NCBI RefSeq assembly: GCF_005116465.1
Contig: NZ_SWBM01000002.1
Coordinates: forward strand, 467,925 to 531,924
Length of the DNA: 64,000 nucleotides
Direction of reading: 5' to 3'
From: Robertmurraya kyonggiensis
GTDB lineage: Bacteria > Bacillota > Bacilli > Bacillales > Cytobacillaceae
Part shown: piece after piece, positions 34,588 to 43,464 of the stretch
How positions within the stretch are numbered: position 1 is the first letter of the stretch
How the letters are laid out: each line of letters begins with the position of its first letter
The notes under the pieces: model-generated
The model's database searches: none
Seen by the model: the letters and a program-made list of their open reading frames with translations, nothing else
What the model was told of the DNA's origin: nothing
Made by a program: the position numbers and the translations under genes

Positions 34588-36297
34588 TTATATCTTAAAC
34601 CGATCTGTTTGTTTCTTTAGGTGATCGGAAATCATCTTCATGTTTTCCATTCGGGCTTCAATATCTTTATAGATTTCTGTTTGCTTTTGGACTGCTGTAC
34701 TAATATCTTGAGAAGTAGCAGCATGCTCTTGTAATCCGTCCGAAAGCGTTGTAACTGCTTCGGTCATATCCCCCGTAATTGTGGATTGATTCTGTGATGC
34801 ACCGGTCATAGCGCCGATTTTTCCAGAAATGCTTTCAATAAAGTTTAGGATATTTTGAAATTCCTCAGATGTTTTTAATACCTTCTCAGAACTTGCTTGA
34901 ATGAATGATTGTTCTTTCATTATAATTTCGTCGGTTTCGAGCATTTTTTGCTGAATCTCATCGACAATATGATGAATTTGCTGCGCTGAATTTTTACTTT
35001 CCTCTGAGAGCTTCTTCACTTCATCGGCAACTACAGCAAAGCCTTTTCCGGCTTCGCCCGCCCGTGCAGCTTCAATCGATGCGTTTAAGGAAAGCAGGCT
35101 TGTTTGCTCGGTAATTTGTGTGATCATTGCAACAATATTTTCGATTTCTTTGGATGACTTTTTCAATTCCCTCATTACCTTTAACACGTCTTTTGAAGAA
35201 GCTTGTACATTATGTATGGCAGATACAGCATCGTTGACCGAAATCTCGCCCATAGATGCAGCTGTTAATACCTTTTCACCTGTTTCATTTGCTTCTTGTG
35301 CTTCGGCAAATATCATTTGTGCTTGACCCGTTATTTCTTGAATACTCGCTATTGCCTCTTCAGAAACAGTGGCACTGGATTGAATATTTGAGCTGACAAA
35401 CTCAACAGAAGTGGCAACTTCTTTCATTTGTTCGTTGGATTTTTCAATGGAATGTAGAACCTCTTGGGTCGACTGGTAAAGTTCATTTGAATTTTTTATA
35501 ACTTCCTCTACTAAGCAATGGATTTTTTCGATAAAACGATTAAACCACAGGGTCATTTCTCCGATTTCATCTTTACTCTTTACCTCTAATCGTTTTGTTA
35601 AATCTCCTTCACCTTCAGCAATATCTTTCAACATATGAGATGTGTTCTCTATGTTTCGGACTACTGAGCGGCTCGTAGTTAGAAAAATAAGTAGTGATAT
35701 GATCGCACCTATGATAGTTCCACCAATAAGCTGGATAAATGTTATTTTCCGTAACTGCTCAGCGTTCTTCTCCCGGTCAATTAATTCATTTTCTTCGATC
35801 TCAGCAATTTGTGTGAGCTGATTACTAAATTCATCCTCAACGATCGCTCCGTTTTCGATTTCAACTGGACGAGTAGCCTCCATGATCTGGTTGCGGAGCT
35901 CAGTTTCGTCACCCGAATAGGTTGAAATAATCGTTTCTACCTTTGCGAAATATTCGTTTACATAGGACTCAATATCTTTTAATAATGCTTGTTGTTTCTC
36001 ATTTTTAGAGACTAAGGAGTCAACATTTGCTATTTTTTCAAGGGTTTCAGTTTGTGTTTCTTCAAAAACTTTCTCCGGAGATTCTGTTGATTGCTGCATT
36101 GTTATTCCAAGACTTCTTGTTGTTTCTTGCAATTCACTTGTGAGAGCTAGGATTTCCCAAGATTGTTTATCTTCAATATTGGATTTAACTAATTTTCCGA
36201 AGTTAAGGGCCGATAATATGGCAACAGTTGAAAAAATGGTGATTACCATTAAAATCGAGAGTCCGAGCTTTAATTTGATTGATAGACGATTAAACAT
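34588..36297 (-). CDS. Methyl-accepting chemotaxis protein
   Basis: Transmembrane chemoreceptor, 569 aa. ATG 36297 has AGGAGG eight bases upstream; an earlier in-frame start lies beyond that site. Layout: TM1 (about 9-31), periplasmic-type helical sensor region (about 32-180) with many Glu residues, TM2 (about 186-208), HAMP domain (about 210-262) and a long signalling coiled coil with the conserved hairpin tip [24 protein letters not shown] (quoted in two parts: [15 protein letters not shown] and [16 protein letters not shown]). Ligand unknown. It is not in an operon. Confidence 0.92.
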   Translation of the reverse strand: MFNRLSIKLKLGLSILMVITIFSTVAILSALNFGKLVKSNIEDKQSWEILALTSELQETTRSLGITMQQSTESPEKVFEETQTETLEKIANVDSLVSKNEKQQALLKDIESYVNEYFAKVETIISTYSGDETELRNQIMEATRPVEIENGAIVEDEFSNQLTQIAEIEENELIDREKNAEQLRKITFIQLIGGTIIGAIISLLIFLTTSRSVVRNIENTSHMLKDIAEGEGDLTKRLEVKSKDEIGEMTLWFNRFIEKIHCLVEEVIKNSNELYQSTQEVLHSIEKSNEQMKEVATSVEFVSSNIQSSATVSEEAIASIQEITGQAQMIFAEAQEANETGEKVLTAASMGEISVNDAVSAIHNVQASSKDVLKVMRELKKSSKEIENIVAMITQITEQTSLLSLNASIEAARAGEAGKGFAVVADEVKKLSEESKNSAQQIHHIVDEIQQKMLETDEIIMKEQSFIQASSEKVLKTSEEFQNILNFIESISGKIGAMTGASQNQSTITGDMTEAVTTLSDGLQEHAATSQDISTAVQKQTEIYKDIEARMENMKMISDHLKKQTDRFKI

Positions 36298-36423
36298 ATG
36301 TATTTCCTCCTGAAGTATGACAACTAGGTCATTAGTCATAGGAAGATCATATAAGATATGTATGAATAAACTATGAACAACTTGTTTCTTGAATGTGAAA
36401 TATTTATCAAACTTACTTCAAAG

Positions 36424-36447
36424 AAAAAACGCCATATAAAATGGCGT
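36424..36447 (-). terminator. Terminator of the small hydrophilic gene
   Basis: ACGCCAT and ATGGCGT pair around ATAAA; on the minus strand a T run follows (A run at 36424-36429). Confidence 0.8.
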
Positions 36448-36452
36448 GAATG

Positions 36453-36623
36453 TTAGTGCTCTGTATTGTCGGTTACATTGCTTTGCTGTTCAGCATTCGG
36501 ATCAATGTCACCGTATCCCATAGCTTGATTGGTATGCTCCTTGTGATACTGTGTTCCTGACCCTTGCTGGTTGGTCATGTTGCTCGTACTCTGTTTCTGC
36601 TTATCATTTGATTGAGTCGACAA
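36453..36623 (-). CDS. Small hydrophilic protein, unknown
   Basis: A 56-aa protein from a TTG at 36623, which sits seven bases after a near-perfect AAGGAGGTGA site. It is very polar, rich in Gln, Asn, Ser, Thr and Asp, with no hydrophobic segment and no cysteine, so it is likely disordered (compare NMTNQQGSGTQYHKEHTNQ). The strong ribosome site and its own terminator argue that it is real and highly translated. The composition recalls small spore or stress proteins, but no family is recognised. Confidence 0.6.
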   Translation of the reverse strand: MSTQSNDKQKQSTSNMTNQQGSGTQYHKEHTNQAMGYGDIDPNAEQQSNVTDNTEH

Positions 36624-36863
36624 AAAATTCACCTCCTTCACACTCACATAGGATGTGAAGTATGAGTGAAATTATTCGAACTTAGTTGATTCACACGGTA
36701 GGGAAGCATGACTTACATTAAATCTCGTGTAAATCTATCAAAAATGACTTTATTTATAGGTGCCTAATCTGCCTAACATTTGGTAAAATAGAAATTGAAA
36801 CCATTTTACATAGAGATGCTAGAAGCATTTTAATAGAATTTTAGATAAAGGTAGGTGGCAGAT

Positions 36864-38057
36864 GTGGGTTTAGATTGGTTGATGGAACTATTAAAGGGCA
36901 CGCTTAAGCTTTTTCTTCATCCGGTATTTTATTACTGCTTTTTCATTGCGGCTGCATTAGGCGTTTCCCGTGTTAAAAGGGAGCGCAAAAACTTCTCGGT
37001 TCGCTCGGAGAATGCTTATTTTGAATTAAGACAGCTACTTCCATTGGGGATTGTCATCGGGATTGGCATATCGATCGTGACCATCGCGGCGGGCATCACG
37101 ATTCCGTTCGCAACCATTCTTTTTATGGCGGTTCTCACCATCCTTTTAAGCGCGACAACAAAACCTCGCCTGATTGCACCTGTCTATGTTGTTGGCCTCG
37201 CCTTTTTCCTAACGGTAGTTGCAGGAGGCGAAGAGTGGTCCGTGCCATTGTTTCGTGACGCATTTCTTCAGTTAGACGAGAAAATATTTCCATCAGTCGC
37301 GGCATTGCTTTCCTTATTAGTCATCGGTGAGGGGCTCTTGATTCTTATTAATGGGAAAAAAGGGACTTCTCCTAAGTTGATGAAAAGTAAGAGGGGCCAA
37401 AGAGTCGGCTTACACGAAGTGAAACGCTTGTGGATGGTGCCCGTGTTCTTGTTCATACCTGGAACCGCTTTGCAAGCACCGTTCGAATGGTGGCCGGTAT
37501 TTTCAATCGGAAACGAAAGTTATTCAATGATTCTCGTGCCGTTTGCGGTCGGATTTCATCAGCAAATACAGGGTATGCTTCCAAAGGTCGCTATCCAAGC
37601 CTTTGGTAAAAAGGTTGTGGCGTTGGGCATCTTTTTGGCGCTTCTATCCGTCGGAAGCTATTGGCTACCGATTTTAGCGATAGGGGTTGTGGCAATCGCC
37701 ATTGTTGGACGTGAAGTTTTGACATTAAGACAACGAATAAAAGATGACAATTCACCATTTTATTTTTCCAAACAAAATCATGGGGTTATGATCCTAGGTG
37801 TACTACCAGGCTCACCTGCGAGTAAAATGGCGCTTCAGGTTGGGGAACTCGTAACAAAGGTGAACGGAACGCTCGTCCACGATGAGCAAACCTTCTACGA
37901 GGCCCTTCAACGAAATCGCGCTCACTGTAAGCTCGAGGTACTAGACGTCAATGGCCAGGTACGTTTCGTTCAAAGAGCGCTTTATGAAGGCGATCATCAT
38001 GAGTTAGGTATTCTCTTTGTTCAAGAAGAGAAGAAGTGGGGAACGGCAGCGGTTTAA
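36864..38057 (+). CDS. minJ: MinJ-like PDZ membrane protein
   Basis: Polytopic membrane protein of 397 aa with about six to eight TM helices (residues 15-280) and a cytoplasmic C-terminal PDZ domain (about 300-395; GVMILGVLPGSPASKMALQVGELVTKVNG in pieces). MinJ bridges DivIVA and MinD to place the division site in B. subtilis, and lies beside ctpB there; here about 20 kb separates them. GTG 36864 follows AGGTGG at five bases; GTG 36855 in the same frame is an alternative with a poorer site. The name rests on topology, PDZ and synteny. Confidence 0.82.
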   Translation: MGLDWLMELLKGTLKLFLHPVFYYCFFIAAALGVSRVKRERKNFSVRSENAYFELRQLLPLGIVIGIGISIVTIAAGITIPFATILFMAVLTILLSATTKPRLIAPVYVVGLAFFLTVVAGGEEWSVPLFRDAFLQLDEKIFPSVAALLSLLVIGEGLLILINGKKGTSPKLMKSKRGQRVGLHEVKRLWMVPVFLFIPGTALQAPFEWWPVFSIGNESYSMILVPFAVGFHQQIQGMLPKVAIQAFGKKVVALGIFLALLSVGSYWLPILAIGVVAIAIVGREVLTLRQRIKDDNSPFYFSKQNHGVMILGVLPGSPASKMALQVGELVTKVNGTLVHDEQTFYEALQRNRAHCKLEVLDVNGQVRFVQRALYEGDHHELGILFVQEEKKWGTAAV

Positions 38058-38116
38058 AAAGAAAGAAGATTTCACTGAAAAGGTACGGTTTTGAAAATAG
38101 AGTCTTTATAGACGCT

Positions 38117-38168
38117 TCATGCGGACACAGTTCAAGGTTTTTTAAAAAATGGTATCTTCATGAACGCA
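38117..38168 (+). repeat. 52-bp repeat family, single copy
   Basis: Starts TCATGCGGACACAG and carries TATCTTCATG at unit positions 38-47, exactly 52 bp to the next frame position. It lies just after the minJ-like gene. Confidence 0.75.
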
Positions 38169-38346
38169 ACAATGGTGAAAAATAGTATCAAATTTAATGC
38201 ACCTGCTGGGTGCTTTTTTTTTATAAAAATGATGCTCAATGTTCAAGTTAATGTTAAGGTTAGTTGGATATGTTTTAATGAAGAGATGGGTATCATGGTA
38301 AGGACATCTCCATTAAGTGATGGAATGAATTTGGAGGTAAAGTTTT

Positions 38347-38556
38347 ATGAATAAGAGATGGACAATCGGAGAAATTAAAAAATTCGTTGAGAACAATTCA
38401 GATAGTAAGTTATTAACAACGGAATATCATGGCTTTTCTCAAAAGTTGCTATTCAAATGCGCATGCGGCAACCAGTTTGAAAAACCATTTAAGAAATTTA
38501 AAGATAATCATCAACGAAAATGTGAAGTGTGTCAGCCGCCGAAAGCATCAAGATAA
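38347..38556 (+). CDS. Small zinc-ribbon-like protein, unknown
   Basis: A 69-aa basic protein with GGAGGTAAAG before the ATG. Cysteines form CAC (about residue 37-39) and CEVC (about 60-63), a four-cysteine arrangement that could bind zinc, in a Lys/Phe-rich setting (FEKPFKKFKDNHQRKC). It may bind nucleic acid. Not assigned to a family. A second small basic gene follows 53 bp downstream. Confidence 0.65.
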   Translation: MNKRWTIGEIKKFVENNSDSKLLTTEYHGFSQKLLFKCACGNQFEKPFKKFKDNHQRKCEVCQPPKASR

Positions 38557-38609
38557 TAAGGGTGGCATCGATGGAGGATGCTTAACATACTAGATACGGA
38601 GTGGATTCA

Positions 38610-38777
38610 ATGACTAAGCCCAAGGCTAAGGCTAAGAGCGGTACTGGACGAGGAACGGGAAAAAAAGGTTGGAATCGTTGGCAGGCGGGAGCAAACAAAG
38701 CGAAAAGTGCCAAACCTTATAAGAGTAAAGGTGTTAAACATCGCGAGGAGACCAAGGGTTCTGACGGCGAAGCCTGA
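38610..38777 (+). CDS. Small basic protein, DUF3934-like
   Basis: A 55-aa protein from ATG 38610, preceded by CGGAGTGG. The sequence is extremely basic and Gly/Lys/Ser-rich, including GTGRGTGKKGWNRWQAGANK and KSAKPYKSKG, which I recall from the DUF3934 family of Bacillus. It likely binds nucleic acid or ribosomes, but no function is established. A symmetrical hairpin terminator follows. It is short enough to be missed by many gene callers. Confidence 0.75.
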   Translation: MTKPKAKAKSGTGRGTGKKGWNRWQAGANKAKSAKPYKSKGVKHREETKGSDGEA

Positions 38778-38814
38778 TGCACGTTTACTGGGAGTTTAAT
38801 TTTTTCCAAAAGCT

Positions 38815-38841
38815 TAAGCGTTAATTTTGAATTAACGCTTA
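38815..38841 (+). terminator. Terminator after the DUF3934-like gene
   Basis: TAAGCGTTAATT pairs perfectly with AATTAACGCTTA around TTG. Confidence 0.7.
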
Positions 38842-38864
38842 TTTATATGGAACAACCAATATAT

Positions 38865-39134
38865 TCAAAAGCCACTTCTCCGATATTTTAATCGATTGAC
38901 TTCCTTCGTTAATTCATCAATTTGCTGCTGCATTTCTTGAAACCGTCCATTCAATTCTTCTTGAGCCGTTCTCTCGCTCTCTTCTTCCATTTTGAACTCT
39001 TCAATCGCATCTATAACTGAAAGCAGTCCAAGAACTTCTTCAATAATGGCAATGATTGACACGGACAGTGCGAGTCTAAGACTAGAAGGGATATCTGATT
39101 GGTCATTCTCTTCTTTGTTTGTCGAATTAAACAT
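38865..39134 (-). CDS. Small coiled-coil protein, unknown
   Basis: An 89-aa protein with AAAGGAG before the ATG. A polar N-terminus is followed by a moderately hydrophobic segment (about 18-45; LALSVSIIAIIEEVLGLLSV) and a C-terminal coiled coil (about 52-82; heptads in MQQQIDELTKEVNRLK). It could be a peripheral membrane or self-assembling protein. No family recognised. Confidence 0.65.
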   Translation of the reverse strand: MFNSTNKEENDQSDIPSSLRLALSVSIIAIIEEVLGLLSVIDAIEEFKMEEESERTAQEELNGRFQEMQQQIDELTKEVNRLKYRRSGF

Positions 39135-39227
39135 TGATTAACTCCTTTATTTGTAGGTGTTAATAAAATTTATGCTTTGGAATTTTGATTCATTCAATCT
39201 TTACTTTTGAGAGTTCGATATCAAAAA

Positions 39228-40199
39228 TTAATGAATAGAAATGACAACCTTTCCCTGAGCATGACCTTCCTCAAAATACCTAAATGCATCAGCAACTTCA
39301 TTTAACTTATACTGTCTATCAATCACTGATTTTACTTTACCGGTCTCGAGAAGCTTCTTCAAAAAATGGAGATCCTCTTGGTTTGATTTCTGTAACAGAC
39401 TGCTCATTTTCTTCTTACTAGTCATTGAGATAAAAGGTCCGAGCATCAGAGTTTGATACATTTGAGTTTCGGCACCGCCTACATGAACAAATATCCCGCT
39501 CGGTTTTAATACCCGCTTATATGCTGAAATAGGGTGTGAGCCATTGACTCCAAGAATCAAATCATACTTCTTCGCATTTTGAGTGAAATCGTCTTTTGTA
39601 TAGTCGATGACATGGTCTGCTTCGAGTGACTGCAAAATTTCTATATTTCGTGTACTACAAACACCGGTAACGTTGGCCCCCAATGATTTAGCAATCTGTA
39701 CGGCGAATGTACCCACGCCACCGGAGGCACCGTTAATTAACACTTTTTGACCAGACTGGATCATTCCTTTATCACGTAATCCTTGTAGGGCAGTAACACC
39801 TGCCATCGGTGCGGCGGCTGCTTCCTCGAAAGAAATGTTAGTTGGTTTCAACGCTAAAGCTTGTTCTGGTGCAGTGGCGTATTCAGCAAAACTACCCCAG
39901 CCACAAGCAGATAGATCTCCGAATACTTCATCTCCAGGTTTAAAATGCCTAACATTTTCACCAACAGCTTCAACGATCCCAGCGACATCACCACCTGGTA
40001 TCGGATATTTTGGTCGCCGTAATCCGAAAGCCAAGCGAGCTAAATGAGGTTCTCCTTTTAAGAGAACAAGATTGCCAAAGTTAATAGATGCTGCACGAAT
40101 TTTGACCAATACTTCCTCTTCTGTCGGTACCGGTTTTTCAACCTCTTTTAATTCTAGAACATCGGGTGAACCATATTTTGGACTAATGATTGCTTTCAT
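39228..40199 (-). CDS. NADP-dependent oxidoreductase of the MDR/quinone reductase type
   Basis: Cytoplasmic medium-chain reductase of 323 aa. ATG 40199 follows GGAGGGG at seven bases; an upstream in-frame start is less likely. A GroES-like N-terminal domain (about 1-125) is followed by a Rossmann cofactor domain with NGASGGVGTFAVQIAK (about 148-163). The zinc-binding cysteines of classical alcohol dehydrogenases are absent, so a quinone oxidoreductase/enone reductase activity is most likely. Substrate unknown. Monocistronic. Confidence 0.88.
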   Translation of the reverse strand: MKAIISPKYGSPDVLELKEVEKPVPTEEEVLVKIRAASINFGNLVLLKGEPHLARLAFGLRRPKYPIPGGDVAGIVEAVGENVRHFKPGDEVFGDLSACGWGSFAEYATAPEQALALKPTNISFEEAAAAPMAGVTALQGLRDKGMIQSGQKVLINGASGGVGTFAVQIAKSLGANVTGVCSTRNIEILQSLEADHVIDYTKDDFTQNAKKYDLILGVNGSHPISAYKRVLKPSGIFVHVGGAETQMYQTLMLGPFISMTSKKKMSSLLQKSNQEDLHFLKKLLETGKVKSVIDRQYKLNEVADAFRYFEEGHAQGKVVISIH

Positions 40200-40333
40200 G
40201 CATACCCCTCCAAAAGTCATCGATGATAATAATACGAATGTTGGGAGGCATAGATTCATAAAATAATTGAATTTTTAAAATTTTGCAAAGTAAACTATCC
40301 TATATAGATGAGCTTTAACGGGGAAGTGATACC

Positions 40334-40777
40334 ATGCAGGAGATTGTTAAAAGAATCAATCATTGGATCAACGTTTTACCTGAAGAGTACAAGTTAATGT
40401 CTGAACAGGAAGCTTCAAAAAGACCATTGCCAAATAAGTGGTCAAAAAAAGAAATCCTAGGACATCTCTGCGATTCTGCCATCAATAATATGGCGAGATT
40501 CATCAAAATTCAATATGAAGAAGAGGTATATGTGATCCAATCGTATAACCAAGATCAATGGGTCACACTGCAAAATTATCAGGCTCTCCCAGTTAATGAA
40601 ATCATCGATCTTTTTCAGGCATTGAATAAACAAATCGTTTAGATTGTCACCAATGTTCCTGATGAGAAGCTAACAAATCTTTGTGATATAGGGGATAACG
40701 AATTGAACACATTGGAGTGGCTAATCCGAGATTATGTTGTTCATATGGAGCACCATATCAACCAAATTAAGAATTAG
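40334..40777 (+). pseudogene. DinB-superfamily protein with an internal stop
   Basis: The frame starts at ATG 40334 and reads a DinB-like four-helix protein with a metal-type histidine in EILGHLCDSA. A TAG at 40640-40642 (codon 103) interrupts it. The same frame then continues as IVTNVPDEKLTNLCDIG to VVHMEHHINQIKN, including the second histidine cluster, and ends at TAG 40775-40777, making 147 codons as expected for the family. The metal site would be lost in the truncated 102-aa product. Recent nonsense mutation or sequencing error. Confidence 0.85.
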
Positions 40778-40800
40778 GATGAATGAAAGGAGGCAGCAGA

Positions 40801-41274
40801 TTGGAGATTTTAAAATATCGTGAATCGGATTGTGAGGCGATGGTTTCCTTGTTTTATGAAACGATTCATTCCGTCAATGCGAAGGATTACTCACTAGAGC
40901 AATTAGATGCTTGGGCACCGAGGGATGAAAGGGAAGTAAAAATGCAATCTTGGAATGAGTCCTTGGGAAAAAATATTACTTTCGTTGCAAAGATCAATCA
41001 TCAAGTAGTGGGATTTAGTGACTTAACCAGAGAAGGCCATTTGGATCGACTGTTTGTACATAAGGATTATCAAGGAATGGGAATAGCAACGGCATTGGTG
41101 GAAAGATTAGAATCTGAGGCAAAGAAGCTAAATCTGAACGTAATTGATACAGATGCGAGTATTACAGCTAGACCCTTTTTCGAAAATAGAGGTTATAAGG
41201 TTGTCCGAACTCAAGAGAATGAGCGCAGAGGTGTTGTATTGATCAATTTTAAAATGGTGAAACAATTGTCTTAG
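40801..41274 (+). CDS. GNAT-family N-acetyltransferase
   Basis: Acetyl-CoA-dependent acetyltransferase of 157 aa. TTG 40801 is preferred because AAAGGAGG lies 7-8 bases before it; the upstream ATG 40783 would contain that site. Motif A of the GNAT fold is seen as LDRLFVHKDYQGMGIATALV (about 80-99), followed by ARPFFENRGYK. Resembles YafP/PhnO-like members. Substrate unknown. Confidence 0.88.
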   Translation: MEILKYRESDCEAMVSLFYETIHSVNAKDYSLEQLDAWAPRDEREVKMQSWNESLGKNITFVAKINHQVVGFSDLTREGHLDRLFVHKDYQGMGIATALVERLESEAKKLNLNVIDTDASITARPFFENRGYKVVRTQENERRGVVLINFKMVKQLS

Positions 41275-41284
41275 GAAACCCTCT

Positions 41285-41458
41285 TTAATATTTAGATTTC
41301 TCAATAACCGTCTCCAAAGCAGAGTGATATTCTTTTTCGTAATGCCCATCTGGACAAGATTTAATCACAATAGGATTGAGCATGCTTGATGTGCTATTCA
41401 TCAATACTTTATTGCAATGAGGGCATTTATCCATAAACAAGTCTTTAATGAAATTCAT
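41285..41458 (-). CDS. Small zinc-ribbon protein, unknown
   Basis: A 57-aa protein from ATG 41458, which follows GGAGGAATTTACA; the longer in-frame start would include the ribosome site. It has CPHC (about residues 11-14) and a second C-x3-H element (SCPDGHYEKEYH), so it may bind one zinc ion. No family recognised. It lies tail to tail with the acetyltransferase gene. Confidence 0.65.
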   Translation of the reverse strand: MNFIKDLFMDKCPHCNKVLMNSTSSMLNPIVIKSCPDGHYEKEYHSALETVIEKSKY

Positions 41459-41659
41459 TGTAAATTCCTCCATACACTTAAATTCCTATGTGTTTAATAT
41501 GAATTATAATTAGAAATAGGATTGGTTTCAATCATTATTTTATGTCATGTTATAAAAAGAGTGAAAAAGGCGAATTAATCTGAAGCGTTCGCAAAAAAGG
41601 TATATAATGAAGATGAGATCAATTTCGACTAGAAATCTTCTTATACAAAGGTGGACAAT

Positions 41660-42436
41660 ATGGACATCAGTTTTATCATCACACTCTTTATTATTGGGTT
41701 AATTGGCTCTTTTCTATCAGGTATGTTAGGAATTGGGGGAGCCATCATCAATTTTCCCATGTTGTTATATATTCCGGCTGCCTTAGGGGTTGGGCAATTT
41801 TCCGCCCATGAAGTATCGGGTATTACGGCGATACAGGTGTTTTTTTCGACCATAGGTGGCGTGATTGCTTATCGTAAAAGTGGTTATTTAAATATGAAAT
41901 TAATTGCGGTTATGGGAATTAGTATTTTAATAGGGAGTTTTATTGGAGGATTCGGTTCCACGCTTTTACCTGAAAAAACGATCAATATTGTGTATGGTGT
42001 TTTGGCCTTGATCGCCGTCGCATTGATTGTGATTCCGAAAAAAGGTACGGTTGATGTTCCACTTGGCCAGTTGGTTTTTAGCAAGGGGATTGCTGCTAGT
42101 CTTTCCTTTTTAGTAGGAATTGCTGCGGGTATTGTCGGTGCGGGCGGTGCGTTTTTATTGGTTCCTATTATGCTAACGGTGTTAAAAATTCCAATAAGAG
42201 TGACGATCGCATCATCCCTTGCTATTACACTTATTTCATCGATTGGGACGATCGTTGGAAAAATATCAACGGATCACATCGCGATGCTCCCTACACTCAT
42301 TATTGTCGTAGCTAGTGTTATTGGCTCCCCGTTAGGAGCGAATACGGGGAAGCGGTTAAATACGAAAGTCTTACAAATGATTATGGGAATTCTTATTTTA
42401 GCAACAGCGGTGAAGGTTTGGTTGGACATATTATAG
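41660..42436 (+). CDS. TauE/SafE-family sulfite/anion exporter
   Basis: Polytopic membrane protein of 258 aa with about eight TM helices. The two family repeats are visible as GMLGIGGAIINFPMLLY (N-terminal) and AAGIVGAGGAFLLVPIM (central). The ATG at 41660 follows AAAGGTGG. Members export sulfite, organosulfonates or related anions; the substrate here is unknown. The HesB-like selenoprotein gene starts 48 bp downstream on the same strand without a terminator between, so the two are probably co-transcribed. Confidence 0.85.
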   Translation: MDISFIITLFIIGLIGSFLSGMLGIGGAIINFPMLLYIPAALGVGQFSAHEVSGITAIQVFFSTIGGVIAYRKSGYLNMKLIAVMGISILIGSFIGGFGSTLLPEKTINIVYGVLALIAVALIVIPKKGTVDVPLGQLVFSKGIAASLSFLVGIAAGIVGAGGAFLLVPIMLTVLKIPIRVTIASSLAITLISSIGTIVGKISTDHIAMLPTLIIVVASVIGSPLGANTGKRLNTKVLQMIMGILILATAVKVWLDIL

Positions 42437-42484
42437 AAAGAAAATTTATACTTAAAATTGATACAGCAAAAGGAGGATACGAAC

Positions 42485-42763
42485 ATGATTATCACAGACG
42501 CAGCACGTGACGAATTCAAGAAAATGTTCAAAGAAGAGAATGCTACTAACATTCGTATCTTTTTTGATGGCTTTGGCTGAGGGGAGCCAAGGATAGGACT
42601 GGCTCTGGATGAGCCAGAAGAAGATGATATTATCGTGATTATTAATGAGATAAAGGTAGCAATTGACCCTATTATTGAACCGAATACGGAAGACCTTATG
42701 CTTGATCTTAGTGGAAATGGCCAAGGGATTTCGATGATTGGTTCAACGGGAAGATGCTGCTAA
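42485..42763 (+). CDS. HesB-like protein with in-frame TGA, probable selenoprotein
   Basis: Reading through TGA 42578-42580 (codon 32) gives 92 aa of a HesB/IscA-like protein. Before it is IRIFFDGFG, after it GEPRIGLALDEPEEDD, then a conserved tail ending GSTGRCC at TAA 42761-42763. Cysteine-containing relatives carry Cys at this position (GxGCGGP type), so TGA replaces a conserved cysteine. A perfect 7-bp hairpin with a TGGAT loop lies 19-37 bases after TGA, as bacterial SECIS elements do. AAAGGAGG precedes the ATG. Predicted role: iron-sulfur or selenium-dependent redox function, unproven. No sel genes are in the window. A Cys-to-stop mutation is the alternative. Confidence 0.85.
42599..42617 (+). 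promoter_or_regulatory. SECIS-like hairpin
   Basis: CTGGCTC (42599-42605) and GAGCCAG (42611-42617) pair perfectly around loop TGGAT. The loop starts 26 bases after the TGA and has G at its second position, matching the known rules for bacterial SECIS elements (G among the first two loop bases, loop 16-37 nt from UGA). Confidence 0.78.
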
Positions 42764-42784
42764 ATAGAATGATTACGTAAGGTA

Positions 42785-42815
42785 CAAAAACGGTAGCAAA
42801 GTTGCTACCGTTTTT
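42785..42815. terminator. Bidirectional terminator
   Basis: AAAAACGGTAGCAA pairs with TTGCTACCGTTTTT around a very short loop. It serves the HesB-like gene on the plus strand and the convergent dehydrogenase gene on the minus strand. Confidence 0.9.
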
Positions 42816-42821
42816 CTAATG

Positions 42822-43394
42822 TTATGGTCGCTTTGACCAAGGAGACACAGTTCCAATAATCTTCCGGTCAGCTTGACTTTCGATTGCTTCAATAACGCCC
42901 TGACAAATTTCTTGATGGGTGAGCCAACGTGAAGATTGGCTTTCAAGGACAAATCCTAAAATGGTTTCGCAATAGTTGATGTTAGGGTATGCTTTTTTCA
43001 TAAAGTCTCGGTCATTTGATTTCTTTTCGGGGTTTCCATACGCACTTCCAAGCAAACGTAAATAGGTACTACCTGGAGAGGTCGTGTGCTGCAAGTCCAT
43101 TAAAGCTTTCGGAGCATGAGGGGCATTGCTGTGAATCCAATTCACCGATGTTCGAATGGGACCATATTGTGTAATGGAACGAGATATCTCTTGAATGAAT
43201 TCATCAGTATTTGTATAGTCGACAGCGACAGAGTTCAGAACGCCAGGCGTTCCTTGCAATTCTTGCTCCAGCATTTGCAATTTTTTTCGATTACGACCAA
43301 CTACTGTTACTATATTTCCTTGCTCCATGAAATACTTCACAACACCTTTTAACATTCCAGAGCCACCAACCACTAAAACATGATCTTTACTCAT
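42822..43394 (-). CDS. Short NAD(P)-binding dehydrogenase-like protein
   Basis: Rossmann-fold protein of 190 aa. The nucleotide site is VLVVGGSGMLKGVVKYF near the N-terminus, followed by VVGRNRKKLQMLEQEL, as in short-chain dehydrogenases. The usual YxxxK catalytic pair is not evident, and the protein is shorter than typical SDRs (about 250 aa), so it may bind a dinucleotide without classical SDR activity. GGGTGA precedes ATG 43394; a TTG one codon upstream is also possible. Function unknown. Confidence 0.75.
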   Translation of the reverse strand: MSKDHVLVVGGSGMLKGVVKYFMEQGNIVTVVGRNRKKLQMLEQELQGTPGVLNSVAVDYTNTDEFIQEISRSITQYGPIRTSVNWIHSNAPHAPKALMDLQHTTSPGSTYLRLLGSAYGNPEKKSNDRDFMKKAYPNINYCETILGFVLESQSSRWLTHQEICQGVIEAIESQADRKIIGTVSPWSKRP

Positions 43395-43464
43395 CAAATC
43401 ACCCTTTCTAAGGAATAAACGTTATCCTGCAAGGAGACCCTTAAACTAAGGTCGGTGATATGCA

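Noticed and set aside
17362..36297. Prophage or integrative element between ctpB and minJ
   Set aside because: No integrase, transposase, phage structural gene, tRNA or direct-repeat attachment site was found; the content is surface and pilus genes.
38160..38354. 64-codon open frame before the zinc-ribbon-like gene
   Set aside because: It starts inside a 52-bp repeat copy, has no ribosome site and overlaps the ribosome site and start of the better supported gene at 38347.
40640..40642. TAG in the DinB-like gene as pyrrolysine or another recoded amino acid
   Set aside because: No recoding signal is near it, and pyrrolysine machinery is not expected in Bacillaceae; a nonsense mutation is simpler.
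42582..42605. Alternative hairpin GAGCCA/TGGCTC directly after the TGA as the SECIS
   Set aside because: Its loop would start only about 10 bases after TGA, too close for a bacterial SECIS; the hairpin at 42599-42617 fits better.
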